NCBI GenBank assembly: GCA_026400935.1
Contig: JAPLNX010000242.1
Location: forward strand, 1-35,091
DNA: 35,091 bases
Direction: 5' to 3'
DNA from: Planctomycetia bacterium
GTDB lineage: Bacteria; Planctomycetota; Planctomycetia; Planctomycetales; Planctomycetaceae
Below, piece by piece: positions 23,637-31,063 of the stretch (the stretch's first letter is position 1; each line of letters begins with the position of its first letter). The notes under the pieces are model-generated. The model made no database searches. It was not told the DNA's origin and saw only the letters and a program-made list of their open reading frames with translations. The position numbers were made by a program, and so were the translations under genes.

Positions 23637-24446
23637 ATGGAACTGCGTGAATTTGCCGAACGCATTCTGCGAAGCGAGTCACTCGAAGCGAAGCTGGCTC
23701 GCGCGGAAGAGCCGTTGACCGACGAGCGACCGGGAGATGTCTGGCGTCCTGAGCAGCCGGTTCGATCAGCGGAATTGCAGTTCGCACCGCGACGCACCGC
23801 TCCTTCGATGCCGAAATTAGGGGCGTTCAAGGAGGCGGCGAAGCGGGCGGTCGCGCACCACATTATGGCTAATCACGAGCTGCAAGCGCTGGAAGTGATG
23901 GCGTCGGTTTTGGTGGCTTTTCCGGATGCTCCAAGTGAGTTTCGCAAAGGCATGGTGGCGATTATGGGGGACGAGCAGCGACATACACGGATGCATTTGG
24001 AGCGAGCCGCAAATTTGGGGTTGCCGTTCGGCTCTTTGCGGGTCAACTGTTACATCTGGAAGAAGTCGCAACAGTTTGAAAGTGTCTTGGATTACTTGGC
24101 GGGACTACCTTTGGTTTTTGAGGGAGCGAATCTCGATCACACGTTGGAGTTCGCGGATGCATTCGAGCAAGCGGGCGATCTGCGTAGCGCGGCCCTGATG
24201 CGAACGATCCATCGCGATGAGATTCAGCATGTGGCGTTTGGAATGGAATGGCTGCGGCGGTTGAAATCACCGGATCAGTCGGACTGGGACGCTTTTCAAT
24301 CACACTTGAAGTGGCCGTTGCGCGCGGAGAAGGCGCGCGGCGAGGTCTTTCAGCGAGAAGCCCGTCGAGCGGCGGGAATGTCGGAAGAGTTCATCAGTCA
24401 GTTAGAGTTAGCGGGAATTGCTGACTCTGACGGAGACAAACAATGA
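23637..24446 (+). CDS. DUF455 family ferritin-like protein
   Basis: A 269-residue protein of the DUF455 (COG2833) family, which has a ferritin-like helical bundle. I chose ATG 23637 because the family starts MExREFAExIL and AGGGGA precedes it; a GTG at 23607 would add ten residues. Probable di-iron ligands are visible: Glu81/Glu86 in NHELQALEVM, Glu113 and His116 in GDEQRHTRMH, Glu162, and Glu195 and His198 in RDEIQHVAFG. The conserved 'LTDxRPGDxWRPExP' lies near residues 27-41. DUF455 members related to MiaE-type hydroxylases have been suggested to act on RNA or small molecules, but the substrate is unknown. Its stop overlaps the next start (ATGA), so the genes are translationally coupled. 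Confidence 0.85.
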   Translation: MELREFAERILRSESLEAKLARAEEPLTDERPGDVWRPEQPVRSAELQFAPRRTAPSMPKLGAFKEAAKRAVAHHIMANHELQALEVMASVLVAFPDAPSEFRKGMVAIMGDEQRHTRMHLERAANLGLPFGSLRVNCYIWKKSQQFESVLDYLAGLPLVFEGANLDHTLEFADAFEQAGDLRSAALMRTIHRDEIQHVAFGMEWLRRLKSPDQSDWDAFQSHLKWPLRAEKARGEVFQREARRAAGMSEEFISQLELAGIADSDGDKQ

Positions 24447-25579
24447 TCATGAGCCGTGGTGAAGCGTTGGGATTGAGTGCCGCGATTGGGCTGGCATTTG
24501 GAGGAATCAATTATTTTCTTGACAGCGAGGACACTGTAGCCCAAGGGCCTGCGGCGGTTCAGCAAACCCGCAACACGGGGGTGACCGGCAAGAAGCCGGC
24601 GGCAGCAACAGCGACTGAAAAGAAAACCGCGAGTGATGAACGGCAGTCGGAAACAAAGGCCGCCACAACATCGAACCCCGTGGCGACGAAGTCGGCTGCG
24701 ACGAGTCCCCTTTTGAAAACTCCGATCGGTGAACTGGCCGTTCTGCCGCCGGACAATCCGTGGAACCAAGACATCTCACGCTTGCCGGTTCACGAGCGGT
24801 CGCGCGATTACATCCGTTCGATCGGCGAAGACAAACCGCTGTTTCCCTGCTTTGGGGCGGATTACCAAGGTGCTCCAAACGGAATTCCATTTGAGTTCGT
24901 CGCAGCAGATCACCCCAAGCAATCCGTCGAATTTGAATACGCCACTGAAAGCGATCCAGGACCGTATCCCATTCCGATGAACCCGAAGATCGAAGGTGGT
25001 CCGAAGGCTGATCCCGAAGGCGATCGCCACGTAATCTTGATCGACGCTCAAAACAAGCTGTTGTATGAACTATTTCACGTGATGCCGAATGGTCCCAGCA
25101 AATGGAAAGCGGGAAGCGGCGCGATCTTTGATCTTGGTTCGAATAAGTTGCGACCCATCGGATGGACGTCAGCGGATGCTGCGGGGTTGCCGATTTTTCC
25201 CGGCTTGGTGCGTTACGACGAAGTGATCACGCAGAGAGAAATACGACACGCGCTCCGTTTCACCGTACGCCGTTCACAACATGCTTACATTCTTCCGGCA
25301 ACACATTTCGCGAGTCAGTCACGCGATCCAAAGCTCCCCCCGATGGGGTTGCGAGTTCGCCTGCGAGCGGACTACGACCTCAGCAAGTTTCCGCCGTCAG
25401 CCAAAGTGATCCTAACGGCGTTGAAGAAATACGGCATGTTCCTCGCCGATAACGGGAGTGACTGGTTCATCACCGGCGAACCCGACAACCGCTGGAACGA
25501 TGATGAACTGCATGCGATCAAGAAAATCAAAGGCCACGACCTAGAGTGCATCGAAACCGGCCCGCTTCGAACGGAGTGA
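24443..25579 (+). CDS. Membrane-anchored or secreted protein of unknown function
   Basis: A 378-residue protein whose ATG overlaps the DUF455 stop; GGAG seven bases upstream belongs to this start. One N-terminal hydrophobic helix (ALGLSAAIGLAFGGINYFL) is followed by an Ala/Thr/Lys-rich linker (about 30-92). The globular part starts LAVLPPDNPWNQDISRLPVH (about 97). Conserved-looking segments are GDRHVILIDAQNKLLYELFH (about 193), AGLPIFPGLVRYDEV (about 247) and IRHALRFTVRRSQHAYILPA (about 266), ending with FLADNGSDWFITGEPDNRWN. I recall similar 'PxDNPWNxDIS...LPVHPxS' secreted proteins of unknown function in diverse bacteria, but cannot name a Pfam entry or activity. The His-rich positions (His195, His211, His268, His281) are candidate functional residues only. 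Confidence 0.75.
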   Translation: MIMSRGEALGLSAAIGLAFGGINYFLDSEDTVAQGPAAVQQTRNTGVTGKKPAAATATEKKTASDERQSETKAATTSNPVATKSAATSPLLKTPIGELAVLPPDNPWNQDISRLPVHERSRDYIRSIGEDKPLFPCFGADYQGAPNGIPFEFVAADHPKQSVEFEYATESDPGPYPIPMNPKIEGGPKADPEGDRHVILIDAQNKLLYELFHVMPNGPSKWKAGSGAIFDLGSNKLRPIGWTSADAAGLPIFPGLVRYDEVITQREIRHALRFTVRRSQHAYILPATHFASQSRDPKLPPMGLRVRLRADYDLSKFPPSAKVILTALKKYGMFLADNGSDWFITGEPDNRWNDDELHAIKKIKGHDLECIETGPLRTE

Positions 25580-25588
25580 GTCCACGTG

Positions 25589-25677
25589 GGGGTGTTGCGT
25601 TCAAAATTGGCTGAATAAAGTCGTGAGATACGGCAGACGTTTCGTCCGCCGTTTTTGAAATTTCAACGCAACACCCC
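25589..25677. repeat. Nested inverted repeat with inner terminator hairpin
   Basis: Outer arms of 13 bp (GGGGTGTTGCGTT at 25589-25601 with 25665-25677) enclose an inner hairpin at 25630-25652 (ACGGCAGACG TTT CGTCCGCCGT, one mismatch). Confidence 0.7.
25630..25657 (+). terminator. Probable intrinsic terminator of the zinc-ribbon/DUF455 operon
   Basis: A 10-bp GC-rich stem with a three-base loop and one mismatch is followed by TTTTT (25652-25656), about 50 bp after the stop codon of the last operon gene. Confidence 0.65.
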
Positions 25678-25763
25678 TTTGGGAATCGGCCACATGCGGC
25701 GCTAGACTGTCGCCGTGCATTGCATCTCTAAAACTCAGCGCCGCTTTACTGAAGAGCCTCATC

Positions 25764-26207
25764 ATGAAATTTTTGTCGTTGATAGGAATCCCGTTTGGAA
25801 TCGGTGCCGCCAGCGGAATGCTCGCTGCACTCTGTGGAGTTGGCGGCGGTGTGATCATGGTTCCGGCATTCGTCATGTTGCTCGGACTCGATCAGAAGAC
25901 GGCGATCGCAACATCAATGGCCGTCATCGTACCGACGGCAATCGCAGCGACGAGTCAACACTACAAGAACGGGCTGATCGATTGGAAAATTGCGGTGGCA
26001 ACTGCGATTGCAGCGACGCTGACGAGCTATTTTGTGGCGGACACGATCAAGGCTTTTCGCAGTGAAACTCTCACTCGCATCTTTGCGGTCGCGATCATCG
26101 TTTTTGGTGTGATCATGCTCGTTTCACCAACACAGCAAAAAACGAAAACCGCTCCGGCTGACGCTGAACGCGCACCGGACACTTCTGACAATTTGGGCCA
26201 AAAGTGA
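25764..26207 (+). CDS. Half-size TauE/SafE (TSUP) family permease
   Basis: A 147-residue membrane protein with four hydrophobic segments in about 120 residues and a hydrophilic tail (QQKTKTAPADAERAPDTS). The first helix with the glycine-rich ASGMLAALCGVGGGVIMVPA motif and the second with AIATSMAVIVPTAIAATSQH are typical of the TauE/SafE family, which exports sulfite, sulfoacetate and related organic anions. Full-length members have seven to nine helices made of two repeats; this is one repeat, as in the short members that must dimerise. It is not obviously truncated, since start (ATG, GAAGAG upstream) and stop are clean. It stands alone between a terminator and a long gap, so context gives no substrate. 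Confidence 0.85.
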   Translation: MKFLSLIGIPFGIGAASGMLAALCGVGGGVIMVPAFVMLLGLDQKTAIATSMAVIVPTAIAATSQHYKNGLIDWKIAVATAIAATLTSYFVADTIKAFRSETLTRIFAVAIIVFGVIMLVSPTQQKTKTAPADAERAPDTSDNLGQK

Positions 26208-26566
26208 GACGGCCAATAACTCAGGAGCCAGTCGATGTCGTTGTGAGTTGAGTTCTTGCGAATTCATCAATTGAGCGATGACCACTTCGAGTTCGACTCC
26301 AACTGCGGGGCAGTCCGTTTTTGAACGCTGGCTGTCGGATAAGCCTGACGCTCAAGTGTAGGGGCTTTCCTGAAAATCAAGCGTTATGCAGCGCAAACGG
26401 GGTCTACGTCGGAAAAATCCGAGGAGTGTGTGGCGGGATCTGTGAATTGGTGTCGGTAATCCCAAATGTAGAACGCTGGCCGTGAATCGCCTCCTGCGGT
26501 TGATCGGGTGATTGAATCCAGTCACGGCGATGCGGGTCGGGAAAGTCAGACAGCAAGGGGATCGGC
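26208..26566. other. Intergenic region, no supported gene
   Basis: About 360 bp. A 27-codon frame (ATG 26278 to TAG 26361) lies inside but has only a weak ribosome site. No strong hairpin with a T-run or recognisable RNA is seen. It presumably holds the promoter of the acidic protein gene; AAGGGG just before ATG 26567 belongs to that gene. Confidence 0.4.
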
Positions 26567-27958
26567 ATGCTTCAACTGAATTGGTTGCGTCAATCACATC
26601 ATGCACGTCGCCTCGGATTTGTCCGTTCGCTGCAACGCCGCTCGCTCAACAATGCTCCATCGGCTGAGATCCTGGAGCAGAAGTTTCTCTTGTCTGCAAT
26701 CAACACGCTTGCCGTTCTTTCGGACGACGCTCCTGCCGAGGCGGCGGATGACAATTCGCCGGTTGAAGGTGATATCGCCGTTGAATCGGAGGATCTGGCC
26801 GACTGGAAGTTCGAGGTGTGCGACTTCTTGATGGTCGAGGATGGCGAGATAGACGTGGAGAGTGGCGAAGTCACCGACGAGAACTCTGACGAATTTCATC
26901 CGATTCGATATTCGTTCGGAATGAATTTTCGAGGTGGAGTCACTGAAGGTGATGAAACTGACACCGGTGATGGCGAAGTAATCGAAGGAGAATTGGCTGA
27001 CGAATTTGAAACTGTTGAAGGCTGCGATCCAGAAAGTGGCGAGCAGATCAAAGTGATCTACTACTTCGGGATGTCAGGCGGAATCGGTAGCGAAAAGGGT
27101 GATGACTCGGAATTGGAAGTCACCGATCTCGAAGCCATTGATGGTTACGTTGATGACGTGACGCTGATGCAGAAAGAAGATTACGTCTTTGATGACATGG
27201 TGGCGTTCGATGATTTTGGTGCAGCGGAATCTGGTTTGGCTGATTCAGGTCCAAATCCGATGTTGTTTCGAAATCTCAGCTTTGGCGGTGTCCCAAATTT
27301 CGCCGGGGCAACTGCGTCTGTTGTCGAGCAGACGTCCGCACCAGCGGCCGCTTCTAACACCGAGAGTCGCTCTCCTTTGAACGTCAGCAACAGCCTCACA
27401 ATTCCGGTGACTTCCGGATCAAACAACTCGGCGGCCAATTTGTTCGCGTCACAGAACGTGATCTCCTCTGCTCCTGTCGTACTGGCTCAATTGAATGACG
27501 GAACGCGACAGGAATCGACCGAAAATGGCTCCGAACTCCGTTTGGACAGGCCCAGTTCCGCCGAAAGCTTCAGCGACAACGGTGAATCGAAGGTTGGCAA
27601 GTCAAAGGAATCCGATGCATCAGATTCAACGAACGATTTGCTGATGGATAACACCGTCAGGGACTTGGATCTGAAGAAAGTTGATGACTATTTACAGCAG
27701 ATTGGCGATGAATCACGAAGCGAACCTCAAGTCGTGCCTGCCTCAGAGACGTCAGTCAACGAAGATCAAAACACCGACATCGGCCGCACGATAAATGCCG
27801 AAGACAACGGCCGACAACATCGACGTCAAGTGACGGACAGTAAGATCGCAGAATCTGAGTCGTGTACCGAAGCGATCCGTGTCACTCAGAAGCAACTGTC
27901 CGAGAACCAAGCTCGAAAGCAGCTCGCCAAGCCGACTGAGTCCATTCACCCGGTGTAA
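26567..27958 (+). CDS. Acidic, low-complexity surface-type protein with LEPRxLLSA-like N-terminus
   Basis: A 463-residue protein starting at ATG 26567 with AAGGGG six bases upstream. The basic N-terminus (HHARRLGFVRSLQRR) leads into SAEILEQKFLLSAINTLAVL (about 32-51), which matches the 'hExLExRxLLSA' motif at the start of many large planctomycete surface proteins. That motif is thought to mark an unusual export or anchoring signal. The remainder is strongly acidic to about residue 220 (many Glu/Asp, with two related stretches RYSFGMNFRGG and YYFGMSGGIG), then Ser/Asn/Thr-rich to the end. No enzyme domain is visible. The short length, compared with the multi-thousand-residue proteins that usually carry this motif, is unusual. 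It is followed by a strong terminator and appears monocistronic. Confidence 0.7.
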   Translation: MLQLNWLRQSHHARRLGFVRSLQRRSLNNAPSAEILEQKFLLSAINTLAVLSDDAPAEAADDNSPVEGDIAVESEDLADWKFEVCDFLMVEDGEIDVESGEVTDENSDEFHPIRYSFGMNFRGGVTEGDETDTGDGEVIEGELADEFETVEGCDPESGEQIKVIYYFGMSGGIGSEKGDDSELEVTDLEAIDGYVDDVTLMQKEDYVFDDMVAFDDFGAAESGLADSGPNPMLFRNLSFGGVPNFAGATASVVEQTSAPAAASNTESRSPLNVSNSLTIPVTSGSNNSAANLFASQNVISSAPVVLAQLNDGTRQESTENGSELRLDRPSSAESFSDNGESKVGKSKESDASDSTNDLLMDNTVRDLDLKKVDDYLQQIGDESRSEPQVVPASETSVNEDQNTDIGRTINAEDNGRQHRRQVTDSKIAESESCTEAIRVTQKQLSENQARKQLAKPTESIHPV

Positions 27959-28030
27959 CGAAGGTGACAAGCACAACCTGCTTTGCCGTCTGACCTCGCT
28001 CTCACTGAGGCGGTGTGAGCGAGTACCTCG

Positions 28031-28066
28031 CAGCCCGGTCACGATTTTTGTGACCGGGCTGTTTTC
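28031..28066 (+). terminator. Intrinsic terminator after the acidic protein gene
   Basis: A perfect 12-bp stem (CAGCCCGGTCAC, 28031-28042, with 28050-28061), loop GATTTTT, then TTTTC. It lies about 75 bp after the stop codon. Confidence 0.85.
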
Positions 28067-28244
28067 GTTGGTTAGCTGCAAGATTCCTTTTCGTTGCGAC
28101 TCCTACATCCGGATCCTCTTCACAGACTGGTTCGATCGCTCCAATGCGTTGGGTCGCGCGGGATGATGCTTTTTGGCAACGCTTTTTTCGCCGTGACACA
28201 TCGGACTGAAGTCTGAGTGGTAGTGTTAGCGGAGTGTGGAAAAA
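28067..28244. other. Intergenic stretch upstream of ftsK
   Basis: Between the terminator and the palindrome in front of ftsK I see no gene or RNA. Just before the palindrome is TGTGGAAAAAC (from 28236), a sequence that also precedes the related palindrome at 33938. Confidence 0.4.
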
Positions 28245-28310
28245 CGTAGAGCAGGCGGCTCGCCTGCTTGTGCTTCACGTTGCAACCACAGGCGAGCCGC
28301 CTGTGCTACG
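28245..28310. repeat. GTAGCAC-type palindrome directly upstream of ftsK
   Basis: Two arms of about 24 bp (28245-28268 and 28287-28310) pair almost fully, and each arm contains the smaller palindrome AGGCGGCTCGCCT or its complement. The right arm is the reverse complement of the element inside the giant TPR gene (11129-11151). It ends two bases before the candidate ftsK start, so it forms most of the leader of that mRNA. Confidence 0.8.
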
Positions 28311-28312
28311 AG

Positions 28313-30754
28313 ATGACAATGTTTGACGTTCGTCGGTTGCGGAACGATGTTTTGGCACTCGTCCTGTTGGGCGTGGTGGCGTATGTCGGCATTTGCTTGA
28401 TGAGCTGGGATGCGGCTGATCCGCCATCAACCTCGGCGTACCCGGTGCGTGCAGTGGCTCGTAATTTGGGGGGCGCGACCGGGGCGTACTTGGCGTATGG
28501 GCTGCGATCGTTGTTTGGCGTGGGGGCCTATTTTATGTGGCTCACGTTGGTTGCCATCGACGCGCGATTGTTTGTTCGCAAAGAGGTCACCGACTGGGGA
28601 GTCGTCGCTTTCGGTTGGTGCCTGTTGCTAGTGGCAGTTTGCTTGGGACTGCAATTGGTCGGGCCAGGATTTGCCGGTGGCCAGATTGTGGGGAGTGGCG
28701 GGTACATCGGCGCGTGGGGTATGGCGATATTGCTCCCGCTGTTTTCCAAATCGGGGCTGATGATTTTTCTCGGAGCGTGTGCCGCGTCGGGAATGCTGCT
28801 CGCGGGCGATGTGTTGTTCGTGGATGCGGCCTTGAGTTTCTTGGCCGCTCCGATGTCGATCGTGAATTGGGTCGCGTCCGGGAAGTGGACGCTGTGGCCT
28901 GAAGAGAAACGTTCGAAGGTGAGGACGCCGAAGAAGAAGGCGGACGCTCCGCTCGCCGCCCGCGAATCAAATGGGCTGCAGACGGCTCTCGAACTCGCCA
29001 CTCCGCCCACCACTGCGGAGCAGGCGGCTGATAGTGCGGTTGGTCTACTCGATGTCATGGACGCAGAGATTGCAGCGTCGCTCGGTGAAGCGGTGCCGCT
29101 TGTCGTTGATGGGACATCTGGCGAAGCAACCAAAGATGGCGAACGAATGCCGTTCAAAGTGAATCCGCCGGTCAACGTGAAATCAGATCGTGATTTAGTC
29201 ATCGCACAGTTAGATGCGATGACCCAAGCGGACGGCTCAAAGTACGAAATGCCGAGCCTTGAACTGCTCGAACACGCGGAGGCGTTTCCGTATGAAGAGT
29301 TGGCGAAGAAAGCACAGATCGCGGCAGTGACATTGGAGAAAACGTTTCAAGAGTTTGGCCTGAACGTGAAGGTCAATGAGATCGATACCGGCCCGGTCAT
29401 CACGCAGTTTGAGTTGTCGCTCGAAGCGGGTTTGCGATTGAACAAGGTCGTTGCGTTGGAGAACGACCTAGCGATCGGCTTGCGTGTTCCGGCAGTGCGA
29501 GTTGTCGCGCCTATCCCTGGAAAGAACACCGTTGGCGTTGAAGTCCCCAACGAGAAGCAAGTAATGGTTCGCCTGCGCGAGCTGATCGAAGCCTGCCCGC
29601 AGGACATTGAGAAGAAGCGTATCCCACTGTTTCTCGGCAAGGATGTATCGGGCCGGCCGATGATCGTGGACCTCACGAAGATGCCGCACCTGCTCATCGC
29701 GGGGCGCACCGGCACGGGGAAGAGCGTCTGCCTCAACACGTTGATCCTGTCGATCCTGATGACCCGCAGCCCGGATCAAGTGCGGATGTTGATGATCGAT
29801 CCGAAGATGGTTGAGCTGTCACCCTACAAACGCATTCCGCACCTCATGCACCCGGTGATTACCGACATGAAGAAGGCTGAAGCGGTCTTAGGCTGGGCCG
29901 TCGAAAAGATGGAAGAGCGATACGACTTGCTGGCTCGTTGCGGCGTACGGCATCTCGACAGCTTCAACGCGATGTCGCGCGAAGATGTATTACGCCGTTG
30001 CGGCATCGACACAACGATCGATTCCGCCGAAGCAGATTTGATCCCAGAACAGATGCCGTACATCGTCATCATCGCCGACGAAATGGCCGACATGATGATG
30101 ACGTCCGGCAAAGACGTCGAAGCGCACATCATTCGGCTCGCACAAAAATCGCGAGCAGTCGGCATCCACTTGGTGCTCGCCACGCAGAAGCCGACTGTCG
30201 ATGTCATTACCGGATTGATTAAGTCGAACTTGCCGGCCCGGATCGCGTTTCAAGTAGCGAGTCGTACCGACAGCCGCGTCGTTCTGGATGAGAACGGTGC
30301 TGACCGATTGCTCGGCAACGGCGACATGCTGTTTCTAGTTCCGGGGACGAGCAACCTCGTTCGCGCGCAGGGAACTTACGTCAGCGACAACGAAGTGAAT
30401 CGGATCATCGACCACTTCGGCGATCAATTGCCGCAGTACAGCGCCGAGTTGGCTCAGGTCGCCGCAAAGAGTGTCACTGGTGAAGGTACCGGTGGCAGCG
30501 GAGGTGCTCGCGAGAAGGACGACATGTACGAGCCTGCTGTCGAGATCATCATTCGCGAAGGCCGAGGAAGCGTCTCGCTGCTGCAACGGCATCTCGGTAT
30601 CGGTTATGGCCGCGCAGCACGGTTGATCGACTACATGGCCGAAGACGGCATCGTTGGCGACTACAACGGCAGCCAAGCTCGCGAAGTGCTCTATAACCTC
30701 GAGCAATGGGAAGCGATCAAAGCCAACCAAGTCCCAATGGACGCGATGGCGTGA
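28313..30754 (+). CDS. ftsK: DNA translocase FtsK/SpoIIIE
   Basis: A hexameric DNA pump at the septum that clears and aligns chromosome ends during division. ATG 28313 or 28319 is the likely start (about 813 residues); the frame continues upstream into a repeat, which I exclude. Four hydrophobic helices fill about residues 10-180 (for example NDVLALVLLGVVAYVGICLM). A linker follows, then the motor domain: 'FGLNVKVNEIDTGPVITQFE' (alpha part), Walker A AGRTGTGKSV (about 462-471, where most FtsKs have AGATGSGKS), Walker B IVIIADEMADMM (about 584-595) and LVLATQKPTVDVITGLIKSN. The winged-helix gamma domain is at the end (YEPAVEIIIREGRGSVSLLQ, then YGRAARLIDYMAEDGIV), so it is complete. The ribosome site is weak. 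Confidence 0.93.
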   Translation: MTMFDVRRLRNDVLALVLLGVVAYVGICLMSWDAADPPSTSAYPVRAVARNLGGATGAYLAYGLRSLFGVGAYFMWLTLVAIDARLFVRKEVTDWGVVAFGWCLLLVAVCLGLQLVGPGFAGGQIVGSGGYIGAWGMAILLPLFSKSGLMIFLGACAASGMLLAGDVLFVDAALSFLAAPMSIVNWVASGKWTLWPEEKRSKVRTPKKKADAPLAARESNGLQTALELATPPTTAEQAADSAVGLLDVMDAEIAASLGEAVPLVVDGTSGEATKDGERMPFKVNPPVNVKSDRDLVIAQLDAMTQADGSKYEMPSLELLEHAEAFPYEELAKKAQIAAVTLEKTFQEFGLNVKVNEIDTGPVITQFELSLEAGLRLNKVVALENDLAIGLRVPAVRVVAPIPGKNTVGVEVPNEKQVMVRLRELIEACPQDIEKKRIPLFLGKDVSGRPMIVDLTKMPHLLIAGRTGTGKSVCLNTLILSILMTRSPDQVRMLMIDPKMVELSPYKRIPHLMHPVITDMKKAEAVLGWAVEKMEERYDLLARCGVRHLDSFNAMSREDVLRRCGIDTTIDSAEADLIPEQMPYIVIIADEMADMMMTSGKDVEAHIIRLAQKSRAVGIHLVLATQKPTVDVITGLIKSNLPARIAFQVASRTDSRVVLDENGADRLLGNGDMLFLVPGTSNLVRAQGTYVSDNEVNRIIDHFGDQLPQYSAELAQVAAKSVTGEGTGGSGGAREKDDMYEPAVEIIIREGRGSVSLLQRHLGIGYGRAARLIDYMAEDGIVGDYNGSQAREVLYNLEQWEAIKANQVPMDAMA

Positions 30755-30764
30755 TCACCGCTTG

Positions 30765-30790
30765 TAACCCGAAGTGTCAGCGACGGCGCA
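30765..30790 (+). repeat. Degenerate half arm of the NPKRERG-type repeat
   Basis: Begins TAACCCGAAGTGTCAGCGAC and is clearly related to the arm at 20852-20876, but no matching second arm is seen. It lies just after the ftsK stop. Confidence 0.55.
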
Positions 30791-30796
30791 CCGTGC

Positions 30797-30884
30797 TTTT
30801 TCTTTAGCGCTCTTCGCCCCTTTACGGTGAAGTTGAAGTCTTCTTTTTCTACCGCAAAGGGGCGAAGTGCGCAACGAAAGAAAA
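30797..30884. repeat. Long imperfect palindrome between ftsK and the converging DUF1501 gene
   Basis: A 22-bp stem (30807-30828, containing TTCGCCCCTTTACGGT, with 30851-30872; two mismatches) is continued outwards by TTTTTCTTT and AAAGAAAA. It may terminate transcription from both sides (ftsK and the minus-strand DUF1501 gene), because a T-rich stretch is present on each strand. The rest of this 309-bp gap (to 31063) shows nothing further. Confidence 0.75.
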
Positions 30885-31063
30885 CAGCAAGCTGGTGAAG
30901 GTTTCAATCGGAATTCCGATCACGTAAATCTCGGAGACGTGCAATGATTGAGGCGGCAATCAATCTGCGCCCTAATCAATCAGGTTTTCGCGTCATGATT
31001 TGTCGAAAGGTACAACTTCAAAAGCCGCACTTCGAACTTCAAAGAAACCATGAATATTCCCGG

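Noticed and set aside
26278-26361. 27-codon plus-strand frame in the gap before the acidic protein gene
   Set aside because: Weak ribosome site and no similarity to anything I know; too short to support without comparison.
28245-28310. Possible CRISPR or tRNA-like structure from the palindromes
   Set aside because: No array of direct repeats with spacers and no cloverleaf; these are single palindromes.
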